Shown one piece after another: positions 10,647 through 22,036 of a stretch of DNA of 64,000 nucleotides; within the stretch, counting starts at the first letter, position 1, and every line of letters starts with the position of its first letter. A program made the translations under genes and the position numbers. The notes beneath the pieces were generated by a model that was not told the DNA's origin, did no database searches, and was given only the letters and a program-made list of their open reading frames with translations. Source of the DNA: Spisula solida (taxonomy: Eukaryota > Mollusca > Bivalvia > Venerida > Mactridae); assembly GCA_947247005.1 (NCBI GenBank), contig OX365946.1, positions 51,734,734 to 51,798,733 on the forward strand, in the 5' to 3' direction.

Positions 10647-11022
10647 GGTTGACAGTAAGGTGGTTCAGTGTTTGTAATGGGGATATATAGGTTGACAGGG
10701 TGGTTCAGTGTTTGTAATGGGGAGGACCAGTTGACAGGGTGGTTCAGTGTTTGTAATGGGGAGGACCAGTTGACAGAGTGGCTCAGTGTTTGTAATGGGG
10801 GACTGGTTGACATGGTGGTTCAGTATTTGTAATGGGGGACTGGTTGACAGGGTGGTTCAGTGTTTGTAATGGGACACCAGTTGGCAAAGTGGTTCAGTGT
10901 TTGTAAAGGGGGGGGCAGTTAACTGGTGGTTCACCTTGTTTGTAATTGGGGGACCGGTTGACAGGGTGGTTCAGTGTTTGTAAAGGGACACCAGTTCACA
11001 GGGTGGTTCAGTGTTCTGTGAT
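10647..11022 (+). repeat. 37-40-bp minisatellite, about ten copies
   Basis: Consensus GGTGGTTCAGTGTTTGTAAT followed by GGGGAGGACCAGTTGACAG, with copy starts near 10661, 10701, 10740, 10779 and 10816 and onward. It lies inside the 3.4-kb terminal-repeat element. Confidence 0.85.
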
Positions 11023-12028
11023 TTAGGATTTGAAATGGGGTCATTTTAAGTTTTAACTACTACTGCAGAAATGCTTCTAATTTTCAATCCAGATATCTAA
11101 GTTAAAAGTGCCATAACTGTAAGATGATGTAAGTATTTGATAATTGGGTTATTAAACATCAATCATAAAAGTGTCAATTGAGTATGTCTAATACTTAAGA
11201 CTTTATATGTCTACTGCATAAAACTTTCACTAATTACCCCTAAAAATCTAAGTTGAAAGGGTGATAACTCTGTCCAAATACATTCTAAAGTTATGGGATG
11301 CAAGTGCACTTATTAGGTGGAGTATTTGACACTTGATAAATGTTTTAAATATTAAGATGATATAGGTAATACTTCGGAAGTTGTGTGCGTTCTGCATAAA
11401 AATTGGCTTTTAAACCCAAATCTAAGTTTATAAAGGGCCATAACTCCATCAAAATACATTACATATATTAAGGGGTATAATGCATGTGATGATATACAGA
11501 CATTAAGTATATGTTGTAAGTTTCAAATGAATATGTTTTATACTTCAGAAGATATAAGTCTTTAACATAACAAAATTTTGGAATATGACTCTGGCAATTC
11601 TGGTAGCTCCCTTTTTCTTTAAAAAGGCAGGCAAAAAAGGATTTTTGCAATATTTTAGTCACAAATGTGATGATAACTTATTCAACATTGTTAATGTGTT
11701 TATAAACATCATTACAAAATACATTGCAAAAAATTGTAAAATGAATTTCTAAAATATGTTGAGATACAACCTTGTTGCGCCAAACATTTTAATAATAATC
11801 CAGATTTATTTGGTGCAACAAGGTTGTATCTGGAACATTGATCAAAATCTCTTTTATAGTTTGTTTTTGTTGTTTGTTTTATGTATCAACTTAAATGTAT
11901 TGTTTTACTGAATTGAATATCAAAAGCCAAAATTATTTTATCAATTTGTAACAAAATAATCAAGTTATTTCCTCTTCATGAAAAAAGTGAAAAATTGAGA
12001 TACAACCTTGTTGCACCAAAGGGACGGA

Positions 12029-12095
12029 TTGAACCCGCAACCTTCAGATCAGCAGTCAGTAGCCCTTACCACTAGACCACTTGTCCACCTCTCGT
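12029..12095 (-). repeat. tRNA-derived SINE head
   Basis: The minus strand reads GTGGTCTAGTGGTAAGGGCT (A box) and GGTTGCGGGTTCAATCC (B box). It directly abuts the right end of the 3.4-kb element. Lacks a convincing complete cloverleaf. Confidence 0.5.
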
Positions 12096-12889
12096 TTTCC
12101 CCTAAAATGAATACTACCTGTACAGTATCTGGTGGCTGTTTCACTAATCTGAAAACATAATATCTGGTAACATTCAATGTGGACTTAAAAAGAGCATATT
12201 ATCAACTTCATACAAGTTTTTGTGCACATTTTTGTAGATTTCTTCCAATTTGCTTGATAGGTGAACAGCTTGTGTAATTTTGTAATTGCTTTATTCATAG
12301 CAAGAAGATGCTAGTGACATGATTTTGATCCTTTTTTTCCGAAAACATCTTTTTACAACATTTTGTGAAATGGCCCTCATTCCCCCATTTTACCCAATAT
12401 TCCCCCTTGGTACTCAAATTCATTGTTATAGAAATAGATCGTAAATTTTAAAACTTTCATAATTCATTTATGAGAAATTCAATGTTTTACATCGTTAAAA
12501 TAGTTTGTGGTTATTAAGTGCATTATCCGTAACATGCTACGTATCAATATGTAAACCATAAACTGATATAACTGTCACGATTATGCAGTAGAGATAGTTT
12601 ATACTCGACTTATTTCATAGAAATCCTACAGCTATTTCATTTATCTGAATTCATGCATAAAATTATGTTAATTCACCATTTTTTAAAATTAATTTTTGTG
12701 TAATTAATTTTGTTTTTATGTGTATTTATATGTGCTTCATATTGAGCCTTCTGTTTAGTATATATTGTATTATGTAATATTTATGAAAGTGACTACTAAT
12801 GATATTAAATGCTAATTACATTAAAATTGTCAATTATGTTATAATTTTGGTCATGTATTATCCATACAGCTATGTATTTTACTTGGATA

Positions 12890-13023
12890 TAGTAGAACTC
12901 TGATGTCTGGAACTGCCTTTGGGCCAGGAAAATAGTTTATCATCATATTGCTTAGACAGAAGAGCCTGGGGGAGGTGTCTAGGGTGTTTAAGCCAAAACT
13001 GTTCGAGGAATCAAAGTTCTACT
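12890..13023. mobile_element. Pogo/Tigger-like MITE
   Basis: Ends TAGTAGAACTCTGATGTCTG and the complement of CAGTAGAACTTTGATTCCTC form about 23-bp imperfect inverted repeats, 134 bp in all. CAGTAGAAC..CGATT-type ends are typical of pogo-family elements; the assignment is inference. Confidence 0.5.
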
Positions 13024-13861
13024 GATTTTAACTAGTGTTTAACTTACCGTAGGTACCTTTAAACCACCAGCAACCATATTAGTACCCTCAGTGCACTCAA
13101 CTATATCACATTAATTATCTGTAATTCATACATAAAAATCCAATAAATAAGAAGTTTCCTTTTGAATACAGAATCATGTTTTCAAAATGAGTTATGCTAG
13201 TAAACTACTGTCATATTTGATTGATGTTATACCTCATATACAATTCTATTTTTCATTTCTACGATGGTTTAGTTTTCTTATGAATGAACTTTTGACTACC
13301 ACTGTATCTGGACATCAATCTATAAACCAAATCACTGGTGATATTAAGGATGCAGGGACACTACCTTTACAATCATATAGGATTCATACAAAACTGGGGA
13401 GGAGGTTGAAAGTTCAATTCTAAGTCTATGAATAACACAATAATATGAATGAAATTTTAAAAGTTGCTACCGATTTATTTATTGAAAGTCTTAAGTATGG
13501 TATACTAGTATACGACTGAATGGGAGGTCAACATGTTCATGCAAGGTCGTTTATAAATATATGGTTATCTTGCTGGTTCAGGGTGGAGGGAGTACTTTGG
13601 TTAAAGCATAATTATGCTTTGGGTAATAAAGCTTTTTTTCATGCTCAACTTACATTTGTGCTCAACCTTTAAATGTTTCAAACAGTAAAATGTCTTGTAT
13701 TTTACTGAAGCTTTTATATTACATAGACAGTCTTACAGAAAGCAGGGTAATTTGTTCTGGTACAGTAAATATTATTAAATTGCTGGACTTTCTTGGAGCT
13801 AATCAAGTTTCATACTCAATTGCAAGTAGAGCATGAAAAAAGCTCTATGATCATGGGGCCT

Positions 13862-13991
13862 GCCCTGCATTCAAGGAAAATTTAGGTGACGCGTGTTTCG
13901 TACCTATTACGTACCAGGTACGAAACATAACGTACCTGGTAGGTAACAGATACGAAATGTGCGTCACGTAATTCTTCGTTGAACGCAGGGC
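13862..13991. mobile_element. 130-bp MITE with ~54-bp terminal inverted repeats
   Basis: Left GCCCTGCATTCAAGGAAAAT and right (complement) GCCCTGCGTTCAACGAAGAA start long arms that meet at GTACCAGGTACG palindromes. The element is almost all stem. Relative at 3805-3956. Confidence 0.8.
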
Positions 13992-14109
13992 TGGTGTTTA
14001 CTACGGATCCCATTAATCATTATCATAGTGTCACTTTCTTGCTTTGCACAGTCATATGCTGGTCTGTCCATGAGCAAATGGTTTCCAATCAATACCCGTA
14101 ACTAAAGAA

Positions 14110-14240
14110 ATGTTCGGCGCATGATCGTAAAGATTTGTTCGATCCACTAACTTGGCATGCAGACTAGTAGATGACCCTTATTGAGCACGAATCAGAAGGT
14201 CAAGGTCGCAGAAATCTCTTCTTTGTGTGCAGTCGTACAT
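14110..14240 (+). repeat. Molluscan dispersed repeat fragment
   Basis: AACTTGGCATGCAGACTAGT then GATGACCCTTATTGAGC and CAGAAGGTCAAGGTCGC. Similar in layout to 7190-7335. No coding signal. Confidence 0.4.
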
Positions 14241-14669
14241 GGTCTTTACTGTCATTCTGGTCACAGCGATAAAGGAAGATGTTTTATTTTAGGTTCTCCT
14301 TTTTGCCACATAGCTTCTTTTCTACAGTAATTGGGTCTAGTCATATATATTTCTGGAACTTTCATGTTGGGTGGCAAAGCTTAAGTAGGTGCTCTCAGTG
14401 TCTATGCAGAAACCTTTAAATGGTACATTTTGCTATGCAGAATATATCGTGCGGCAGACACATGTGACCAAATGTTTATTATGTTCTAAATTGATGATAT
14501 ATGTGTTTTGAATTAACATAAATTCATTAGGATTATGCAAATTTCACATCTTAATATGCAAATTAGAAGCACGCCCTTGAATAACATTATGTTTTATGTT
14601 GTGACCGATAGTAAATATTGCGTAGCTCCATCCATTCATTGTCTTTAATTGTTGTAACAAATGAGATCA

Positions 14670-14811
14670 GGGGTGGTATTCAATATTGATGTTATTTGAT
14701 AGGAGAATAAGGATAGCCAATTGTATCGCCTGTTACTGACCAAGACTTGAGTATGGTGTGATCTGATTAGTTGTCCTTAAGTCAATCAAGATCAATATTG
14801 AATACCACCCC
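14670..14811 (+). mobile_element. MITE family B, copy 1
   Basis: 142 bp with perfect 21-bp terminal inverted repeats beginning GGGGTGGTATTCAATATTGA. The second copy is at 55302-55456 in the opposite orientation. Near-identical AGATC words flank both ends, offset by one base, suggesting a target-site duplication. Confidence 0.85.
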
Positions 14812-15054
14812 AGATCTATTATACAGACTTTAGTGTTTTTTGTGTGCTGAATTTCTGATACAACAAGCTGCCATATTATATATATGTACTGTACATTCAA
14901 CAAAACATGGATGATTTTCCTCCATAAGTGGAGAAGTTGCTGACTCCTCACCAGGTGGAAGGGTAAGTTAATACTTGTCAGAATAATCCAGGAAAACTGG
15001 TAAGGGAATCAGCCACTATATATAGCTGAGACATTGTTGAGAAACTGTATTAAA

Positions 15055-15228
15055 CAGGAGTTCCACTAGCTACTGAATCTGAAGGGTCATTTTGATACAT
15101 TTTATAGGCAAAATACCCATGATTTTAAGTGAAAATAACCCTTCAAACCAATATCTTGAGGGTCAAAATGTGGCTTTCTGGAAATAATAAGGGTCAAAAC
15201 CCATACTCCTAAGTCAAATGAAACCCGT
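15055..15228 (+). mobile_element. hAT-like MITE, copy 1
   Basis: Homologous to 29715-29908: shared ...GTTCCACTAGC.., TTATAGGCAAAATAC.CATG, CCCTTCAAACCAA and GAGTCAAATG near the end. Begins CAGGAG. Flanks GTATTAAA and GTCGTTAAA resemble an 8-bp target duplication. Confidence 0.6.
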
Positions 15229-15769
15229 CGTTAAACCAGAATAAAAATTCTGATATTTTATAATAATTTCAAATGGTGATAGAGAAATCCCTTGTGTTCT
15301 GGTGTATGTAGATGGACACGCTTTCAACATGTGCATTGTTATGTCCCCATTGAAAGAAGTGTGGGTACATTTCCTAGCATTCGTTAGTCGGTCTATCAGT
15401 CATTTCCAAGCAATTACTAAAAAACCAGTTTGACCTAAGATCTTCAAGCTTAGTATTCTGGCTGCGTAGTCACACCCAGATAGGTAGCACTATTCATTTT
15501 GAAGATGGTAGGTTTGTTTTTTGTAAGTCTGTGCTCGACTGACAGACGTAGGTGTGTGTTTATCTGGTTCCCTCCCTGTCTAATTGGCTGATGACCTGCT
15601 TTGAGGGATGAGACAGAAACCTTTGTTTGATACAGGAATTCGAATGTGATACCCTTGTTCTTTCCAATTGACTCCTTGGTTCTTTTATGTGACCAGAATA
15701 TAGCACTGATACACATGACTACCACTGGGTTGCCGACCAATTCATCTCTAGTTAAAAGTGTTTCAGAAA

Positions 15770-15865
15770 TGACGAAGTGTCCAGCTGAGATTCAAACCAA
15801 GGACCTCTCAATCCTTAGTCCAGAGCCTTGCCCACTTGACTGCCATGCCACCATGGTTGACAGAA
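15770..15865 (-). repeat. tRNA-like SINE fragment
   Basis: The minus strand reads GGCATGGCAGTCAAGTGGGC (A-box-like) and TTGGTTTGAATCTCAGCTGG (B-box-like). It overlaps a 125-codon plus-strand open frame, which is therefore not a gene. Confidence 0.45.
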
Positions 15866-16597
15866 AAAAGGTCATAGCTATCTTGAACTTGAGCATAGAT
15901 GTCATTAATTTGGCTACCAGAGGGTATGCATATTTTACAAACGTAACTTGTTTACATGTATGCAAAATATGCCAGACATTTATACTGCCTGTGCATTCTC
16001 ATGTCATCATGCAGACAGTTTAACTGAATTATGTCCGATTATGCAAACGGACAGACCACAATAAATATTACGTAAACATTTTAATTTTACCTATATCCAC
16101 TGCTAAAATTGATGCCAAGCAAGAAATCTATTCTCCTAGTAATGGCGATGATACTGCCCAGACATGACCATCTATACACAACATGCATCACCTTTGAATG
16201 TGACCTTGTCCTTTGAGCTACATAGGTACATTAATCTTGTGTTGCTGTCTTTGTGTGATTAACAGTAGTTGTGCCTAATTTCTAAATCCTCTTGGCTAAG
16301 ACCGAGTTACAGCCTGGGCTTACACTTATGCTAGCATGACCTGTGAGCGTGACCTTGACCTTCTATGTGCTTGCACCACCACATCTTCATGTTGTGAATG
16401 CAGAAGCTGGCTGGATATGATTCTTTCAAAATAGCACAAACGTGCATTCATACCGACTTCATTTTAACCTTTCTTGAAGTTCTCAGTAGACAATAATGAT
16501 CAACTGTTTGATCAGTTATGTATGCAGCCATCTATACTAGTCCTTGTATGAGCTTCATATGATTGCAACAAAATGTCTTTGTCCAATCGGAGTTGCA

Positions 16598-16811
16598 CTT
16601 CAGTCCAGTTAGGATATGGTGCGAGTGACATAGTTGTTTATGTGTTCACAAAAGATTACAACCATTGTCTGAACAGGTAGTGCAAATATAGTATGTTAGT
16701 TAAGGATTGAAATTATTGCTGTCTGTATAAATCTTTATAATTGGTTTTACTACGTAATAGTTGACTCGACCGCTGCGTCACTATTCTTACTCAGACCGGA
16801 CTATACTGTAC
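16598..16811 (+). mobile_element. MITE family C, copy 1
   Basis: Ends AGTCCAGTTAGGATAT and complement of GGACTATACTGTAC are inverted repeats. The interior (CCATTGTCTGAACAGGTA, TTTATAATTGGTTTTAC, GACTCGACCGCTGCGTCACT) matches 57377-57596, which lies in the opposite orientation. Confidence 0.75.
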
Positions 16812-17258
16812 AAATCTCAATGTTTGTCAATATGAATATTAAATAAGTGAGAGTGGGATGATCAAATTATACGTTATTTGATGACTGTGTAAGTCTAGCA
16901 CCATGTATTGCAATACAAACACAAAACTCTATGCTGATCAGTTCTGTGTATTTTAGAGCAATCACAAACATCATACTGTTGGTCTATACATTTAAATGCT
17001 TTCCTTGGTCAACATCATGGTCCCGAATTTTAATCCAGAACAAAAATAGAGGCAGATTTCCGATTGTTTTGGTATTGCTTTTTGTTGCAATGTATACAGT
17101 TACAGTTCGACATAATTAGACCAAGACTCAAGAGTAAAATTCAGCAAGCTCTTTGTTGTAGTATGTATCTGTTATAATGAGTTGGAATAATTATTATATT
17201 GAAAATAGTAATCGGTGATTATTCAAGCAAAGTCACAGAATACGCTAAAATAATAATA

Positions 17259-17327
17259 AGGGTTTCAAGACTGTAGTACTTCCTTCGTAAATAATAGGAG
17301 GTTTCTACAGTCTTGCAAGCAACCCTC
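17259..17327. mobile_element. Short fold-back repeat
   Basis: AGGGTTTCAAGACTGTAG at the left is mirrored by CTACAGTCTTGCAAGCAACC(CT) at the right, 69 bp in total. Confidence 0.5.
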
Positions 17328-17429
17328 GTAAATTGATAAATGTCTTGGGCCAATTCTGTCGAACTATAACAATGTCACTGTGTCCATACTAGTTGATAAC
17401 AGAAATAACAAATGCATACATATTATAGA

Positions 17430-18887
17430 ACATTTTTTTATTTAATTTAACTTTATAATGAAGCACTATGATATATTATCATATTCTGATAATTTGTTCA
17501 TATAAATATATGTTTACAAGTTTTGTAATAAACATTATTTACAAACCATCCTGAGGGAACATGCATCAACACTAGTCAAACACAACAATACACGCAATTA
17601 AAAAAATATGAATGTGTAAAAAAGGTAAAAAAATATCATATGGTATTTCTTTCAGTTTTTACTGTATACTGAAAAAAATCATATTTTTATAGTTTTATTA
17701 TTGCTACATTCTGTATATGAAATAGTATATTTGATACATTTTACAATATTTAAATTTTGAACGAAATTACAAAATAGCAAAAATCAATTATTAAAATAAA
17801 ACAATGATTTTCAACTTTGATAAAAACGATGCAAAATCCATTACTGTGAAAAAAGCTGTTTAAAAATACTAACTTTCGATACATATTTTTTTTCCTTTGT
17901 TTATTGTTTTTTGATTTCTATATGTTGAAAGAAATGTTTTATATAAGATATAACATGTACATACATTCCTCATTTACATGTACATATAGATCAGTCATAC
18001 TAGAACATGTATGCGACTGACACTATAACATACACATATATATATACAATTACAAAAATACAGATATACTAATACATGTACGCACGTCAGATTTACTACA
18101 AAATCGTATCACAGTTGCCTTTTTGCATATTATACAATATATTTTACATATCTACACACATACATATAATGTTACACAGTAACACATATAATCCACACAT
18201 ATAATTCAAACACATATGTCAATATGAACACAAAATCTTGCACCTACAGCAAGTTGGAAGCACAAGTTGGAAGCACATTACAGTCGTAATCATATAAAAA
18301 TAGTTTTAAGGCCCCATTTAAAACTCGTTTCCTCTCTTTTCATGAAAATTATGAAAATAATGAAATACAGAGCATGATATAAGTGTTGTATACAGCTTGA
18401 TAATGGTGAAGTAAAACTGTGTTCCAAATTCAAATTCTTGAATTGAATATCTTTATTTACTTGTCACTACCAAACTGGTCATTTAAAAGATTGGTTAAAC
18501 AATTTGCACATTATTTTTACCAAATTGAATGTTTAAAGGTGACGAATAGTGAAACACTTTAAATCATAGAAAACCCAATAAAATTATTTTGAAAAGGAAA
18601 TTCTGTATCAAAACACGACTGGCATTTTTTGTATTTGATTGTCCCCCACAGACATGTATGAAGGTAAAACTATGAATAATGTACACAGTTGGAGGTATAT
18701 AAGGTTGTCGAGTATTAAAATCATACATTATCATACAACAAGTTTGTCTCAAGTGTAAGAACAAGTGTCAAGTGCATGTATTGAGAGTGGGTCGATCACA
18801 GAAATCAACCGTCAGCTTAATACACAACTTGAAGAATAATTTGAACACATAAAATCCTTGAAACATCAAAGATGCATAACTCTTGTC
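17430..18887 (-). other. 3' UTR / 3' flank of the RhoGAP gene
   Basis: AT-rich, without coding signal. Minus-strand AATAAA hexamers occur at 18452-18457 and 17437-17442, among others; either could end the transcript. TG/TA-rich stretches lie at 18000-18240. Confidence 0.4.
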
Positions 18888-21800
18888 TCATACGTATGTT
18901 ATGTCAGTAAAACTGACGTCAGTTAGTTCTTCCAAGCTACTGTTGTCACGACGACAATTTAACGAGTATCGACATGAACAGTCTGATTCGTCGGTAGAAC
19001 TAAACGAGTCCTGGGCTTGCGGCCCAAACTTACTGAATGATTTAGCGGTAGTTTTGATATGTCCCGCACTAGAACTACCGTAACTACTGGCACTAGATGT
19101 ACTTGATCGTATGCTATCATTGTAACGCTGGAATGATGGGGGCGGAGTGTAGAGAGGCGGAGTTCGTGTCGCTGATGTGCTACTACCATTATCGTCTGGT
19201 TTATTAGCATCAAATATGTTACTTAGTCTCTTAACACTCCATGGTAAGTCTTTCTGTGAAGTACTATTAGACTTAGTCACTTTTTTACCGACCGAAACCT
19301 GACGCAGAGAATCATTGTTTGGCTGTACCTTATCTGGATTTCTATAGGAAGCGGGTCCTTGAGAAGATGTACGCGGATGATCGACATTTACAAGAGGTTG
19401 GGTTGGTTCTAATGAAGATGCCCGCGGTCTGCTGAACACAGTTTCTGATTGGCTATTGTTAGAATTAGGTGTAGATGATCTTGAAGGTGCATCGCTGGAG
19501 GAAATTCTACCGCGAACACTAGGTGACTTATATTGTCCAATCTCACTTTGAGCACTTTGCACAGAGTAGTCTGTACTTCTACTAATGTTACTATTACTTC
19601 CATGCACTGTATTGCCAGAACCTGCAACCACTAAGTTACGTGCCCTATTTGATACTAAGATATTATCTCTACGCTTCGGGACCGACACTAGCTGAGCATT
19701 TTCAGTTGAGCTTTCAGTTCTATTTACATATGAACAGTTTTCGGTCGAAAGTTTTGGAGTGAAATTTTGCGTAGCGTTAGTTTCTGCAGCACGTGGGAAC
19801 AAATGTCTGCTTACACTATGAGGACTAGAAATTTCCATATGGTATGGAGGAGGATCATTATAAGGTGGCGGCTGATCCGGACGTTTCGTTGGCGTTGAAT
19901 CTCGACTACTACCACCATTACTTCTATTAGCCGGACTTCCACTACGACTCGGCTTCCTGTCCTGAACGTCGCTACAACTCCGATGCAGACCTGAAGTAGG
20001 CGTTAACAGTCCAGAGTTACCTCCTTTGTTTGTCGAAAGCGAAATAGTCTGGTTCTCATTTGACTGAGACTTCATCAAAGGAGATTTTGTGGACTGTTCC
20101 GCCAAATATCGTTTCAGAGATTCCTCGTATAATTTTCGTGGTTTGTATGTTGGAGTTTCTTCGTCGCTGGATTCCGAGACGGAATCGCTTTCATGTTCAA
20201 CAGTAAGTTCTTCATGAACATCCAATTTCTTCTCAAACATTTGTGAAGGTAATGAATATACATTCGACTGCTCCTGATACTGCTTCATAGATTGTTCATA
20301 CAATTGTTTAGCTTTCAAACTGGCCTGTTTCACTTGTTCAACTTCAACCTCATCAGGGGATAACCCCTGTTTCAACAGACGACTTCGTTGAACTGCTTCA
20401 GCGTAATTTGGAGGATTATCTGGTCTAGAGCTATCATCAGAATGACTTGAACTTCTCGATAAAGAGTCAGAACTCGAGGTTTTATTGTCACTGAGCACTT
20501 TTTGTGGTAAATTATAAGAAACAGGTAGGTTCACCATAGTGGTAACACGTGTAACCACAATGTCTGAGTCAGAGCCGTCTGCTTCCTCTTCACTCGACAC
20601 TGAACTCTCCTCCATCAAGTACTTATGTTGTCTCTCATGAGTCTGAGGTGTATCAAAACCGTTCCTACGTTTCTGAGTTAAAATTTCATGATTGCCTTTC
20701 ACTGGAGTATTGTCACGTCTAGGGGTTTGTGACTGAGAGTTCAAACCTTGTAAAAGAACACGTGGAGGTGGTGAATTGCCTTGTAGACCACTAGAGTAAA
20801 TGTTTAATTGTTTCATGGCTTGTTGAGAATTGTTATTATAAAGATCAAGATGTGGTGAGGTAATTGTATCCTTCCGTTGTGAGTCGAAACTATGCTTATC
20901 AAGTGAGTCTTGCGAACAGTACGTTATTGTCAATTTTGGAGACTTAATAATGTCTTCTGCTTCTTTTGAGGTATTTGATCCAGAACCTTTCGGTGAAGTT
21001 TCCACTTGTAATGGGAAAGATCGCCGAACACTCAACGGTATCGGAGACCGTCTTCTCAATTTAGGCGACGTTTTGGGTGACACAAGATAGTTTATTTTAT
21101 TAACAGGTTTTCGTTCATGTTTCACACCCACTTCAATGTCATCTTGACTCATACGCCTCTGTTTCAGAGAGGTAAAAGCGGTATGTTTTGATTGCTGATT
21201 CAACCACTCCGACATTCCCCTATCCTCCTGATCTGGCGTCTCGGCCGATGATGATAAGGGATCAGGACTATTTTGTCGATTCAAATACGATCCTGACGAA
21301 TCTGAAAGAACACTATCACGTGAACTGTTCAGTGAGTATTTTGACTGAGGAGACATCGGCATAGCACCTTCACTGGATTGCTTGTATAAATGTCTTCTAT
21401 TTTGTAACACGTTCAAATCATCAAATTCACATAACTGAGGTTCTTCAAAATATAAATGGGCACCACTTGCAGATTTTATCAAAGTTCCAATGTCTTGTCT
21501 ACGATAACTCTGCATGTTCATTTCTGAGTCCGCCTCCGAACTTTCCTCGACACTTTTCAGAGACTCGGTAGAACGTCTCTTAAATTTATCATGTGAATTT
21601 TGATTGTAGCGTTTATATCTGGAAGGAACATTAAAATTTGATTCCGATGAGTAACGTGTTGGTTTACGATCATATTCCATATTAGGACTACCACTATGAT
21701 CGGAGCCCTTTCTACGCGCTCTTCGCGGTGGAGGTACAGGATTTTGAGGGTCATACTGATAGTAACGATTGTCCAAACTACGACTAACAGTTTCAAGATC

Positions 21801-22036
21801 ATCTTGCATAATGTCCTGTTGCGAATAAGAGACACTACGTAAATAACCTCTTCCAAATTCCGTGCCGTTTCCGTCTTCATCGTAAAATTGATCACTTATC
21901 AAGCCTGAATCTCCGCTAAGATTTGACGGAGAAAAGTGATTTGATTTTGTTACATGCGGACTTCTGTCCATATCACCAGTGTAGAGAATTTCACGATCCA
22001 GACTATCTAAGGATGAGTCATCTCGTCGGAAATTTC
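18888..22036 (-). CDS. ARHGAP20-like: RhoGAP gene, exon 12 (1,048-residue disordered tail and stop)
   Basis: A single 3,149-nt exon with acceptor TTATCTTCAG and TGA at 18888-18890. It opens NFRRDDSSLDSLDREILYTG. The methionine at 21971 is internal: the frame is open and spliced above it. Low-complexity, rich in Ser, Gln, Asn, Pro and Arg, with many RRxS/SP-type sites. It contains PPNY (1078-1081), PPPY twice (1259-1262 and 1265-1268), a repeated motif KQLYEQSMKQY (1113) / RKLYEESLKRY (1170), a Cys cluster CSCRYSLNC near the end, and the C-terminal ITYV. No globular domain is evident. Confidence 0.92.

Larger units (their letters stand above)
8599..12026. mobile_element. 3.4-kb element with 31-bp terminal inverted repeats, non-coding
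   Basis: The left end (8599-8629, CGTCCCTTTGGCGCAACAAG...) and right end (11996-12026) are inverted repeats matching at 30 of 31 positions. The subterminal motif GGTTGTATCTC recurs near both ends: forward at about 8781-8800 and partially at 8746 and 8849; reverse at 11761-11785; forward at 11810-11831. The interior holds mollusc repeats and a minisatellite but no transposase-sized frame, so it looks non-autonomous. A target-site duplication is not obvious. Confidence 0.65.

Noticed and set aside
15646..16023. 125-codon plus-strand open frame
   Set aside because: It crosses a tRNA-like SINE fragment on the other strand; no recognisable protein.
18888..21971. Reading the 1,027-codon open frame as a complete intronless gene starting at the methionine at 21971
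   Set aside because: The frame stays open above that Met to a good acceptor at 22036 and joins in phase to the RhoGAP exons upstream.
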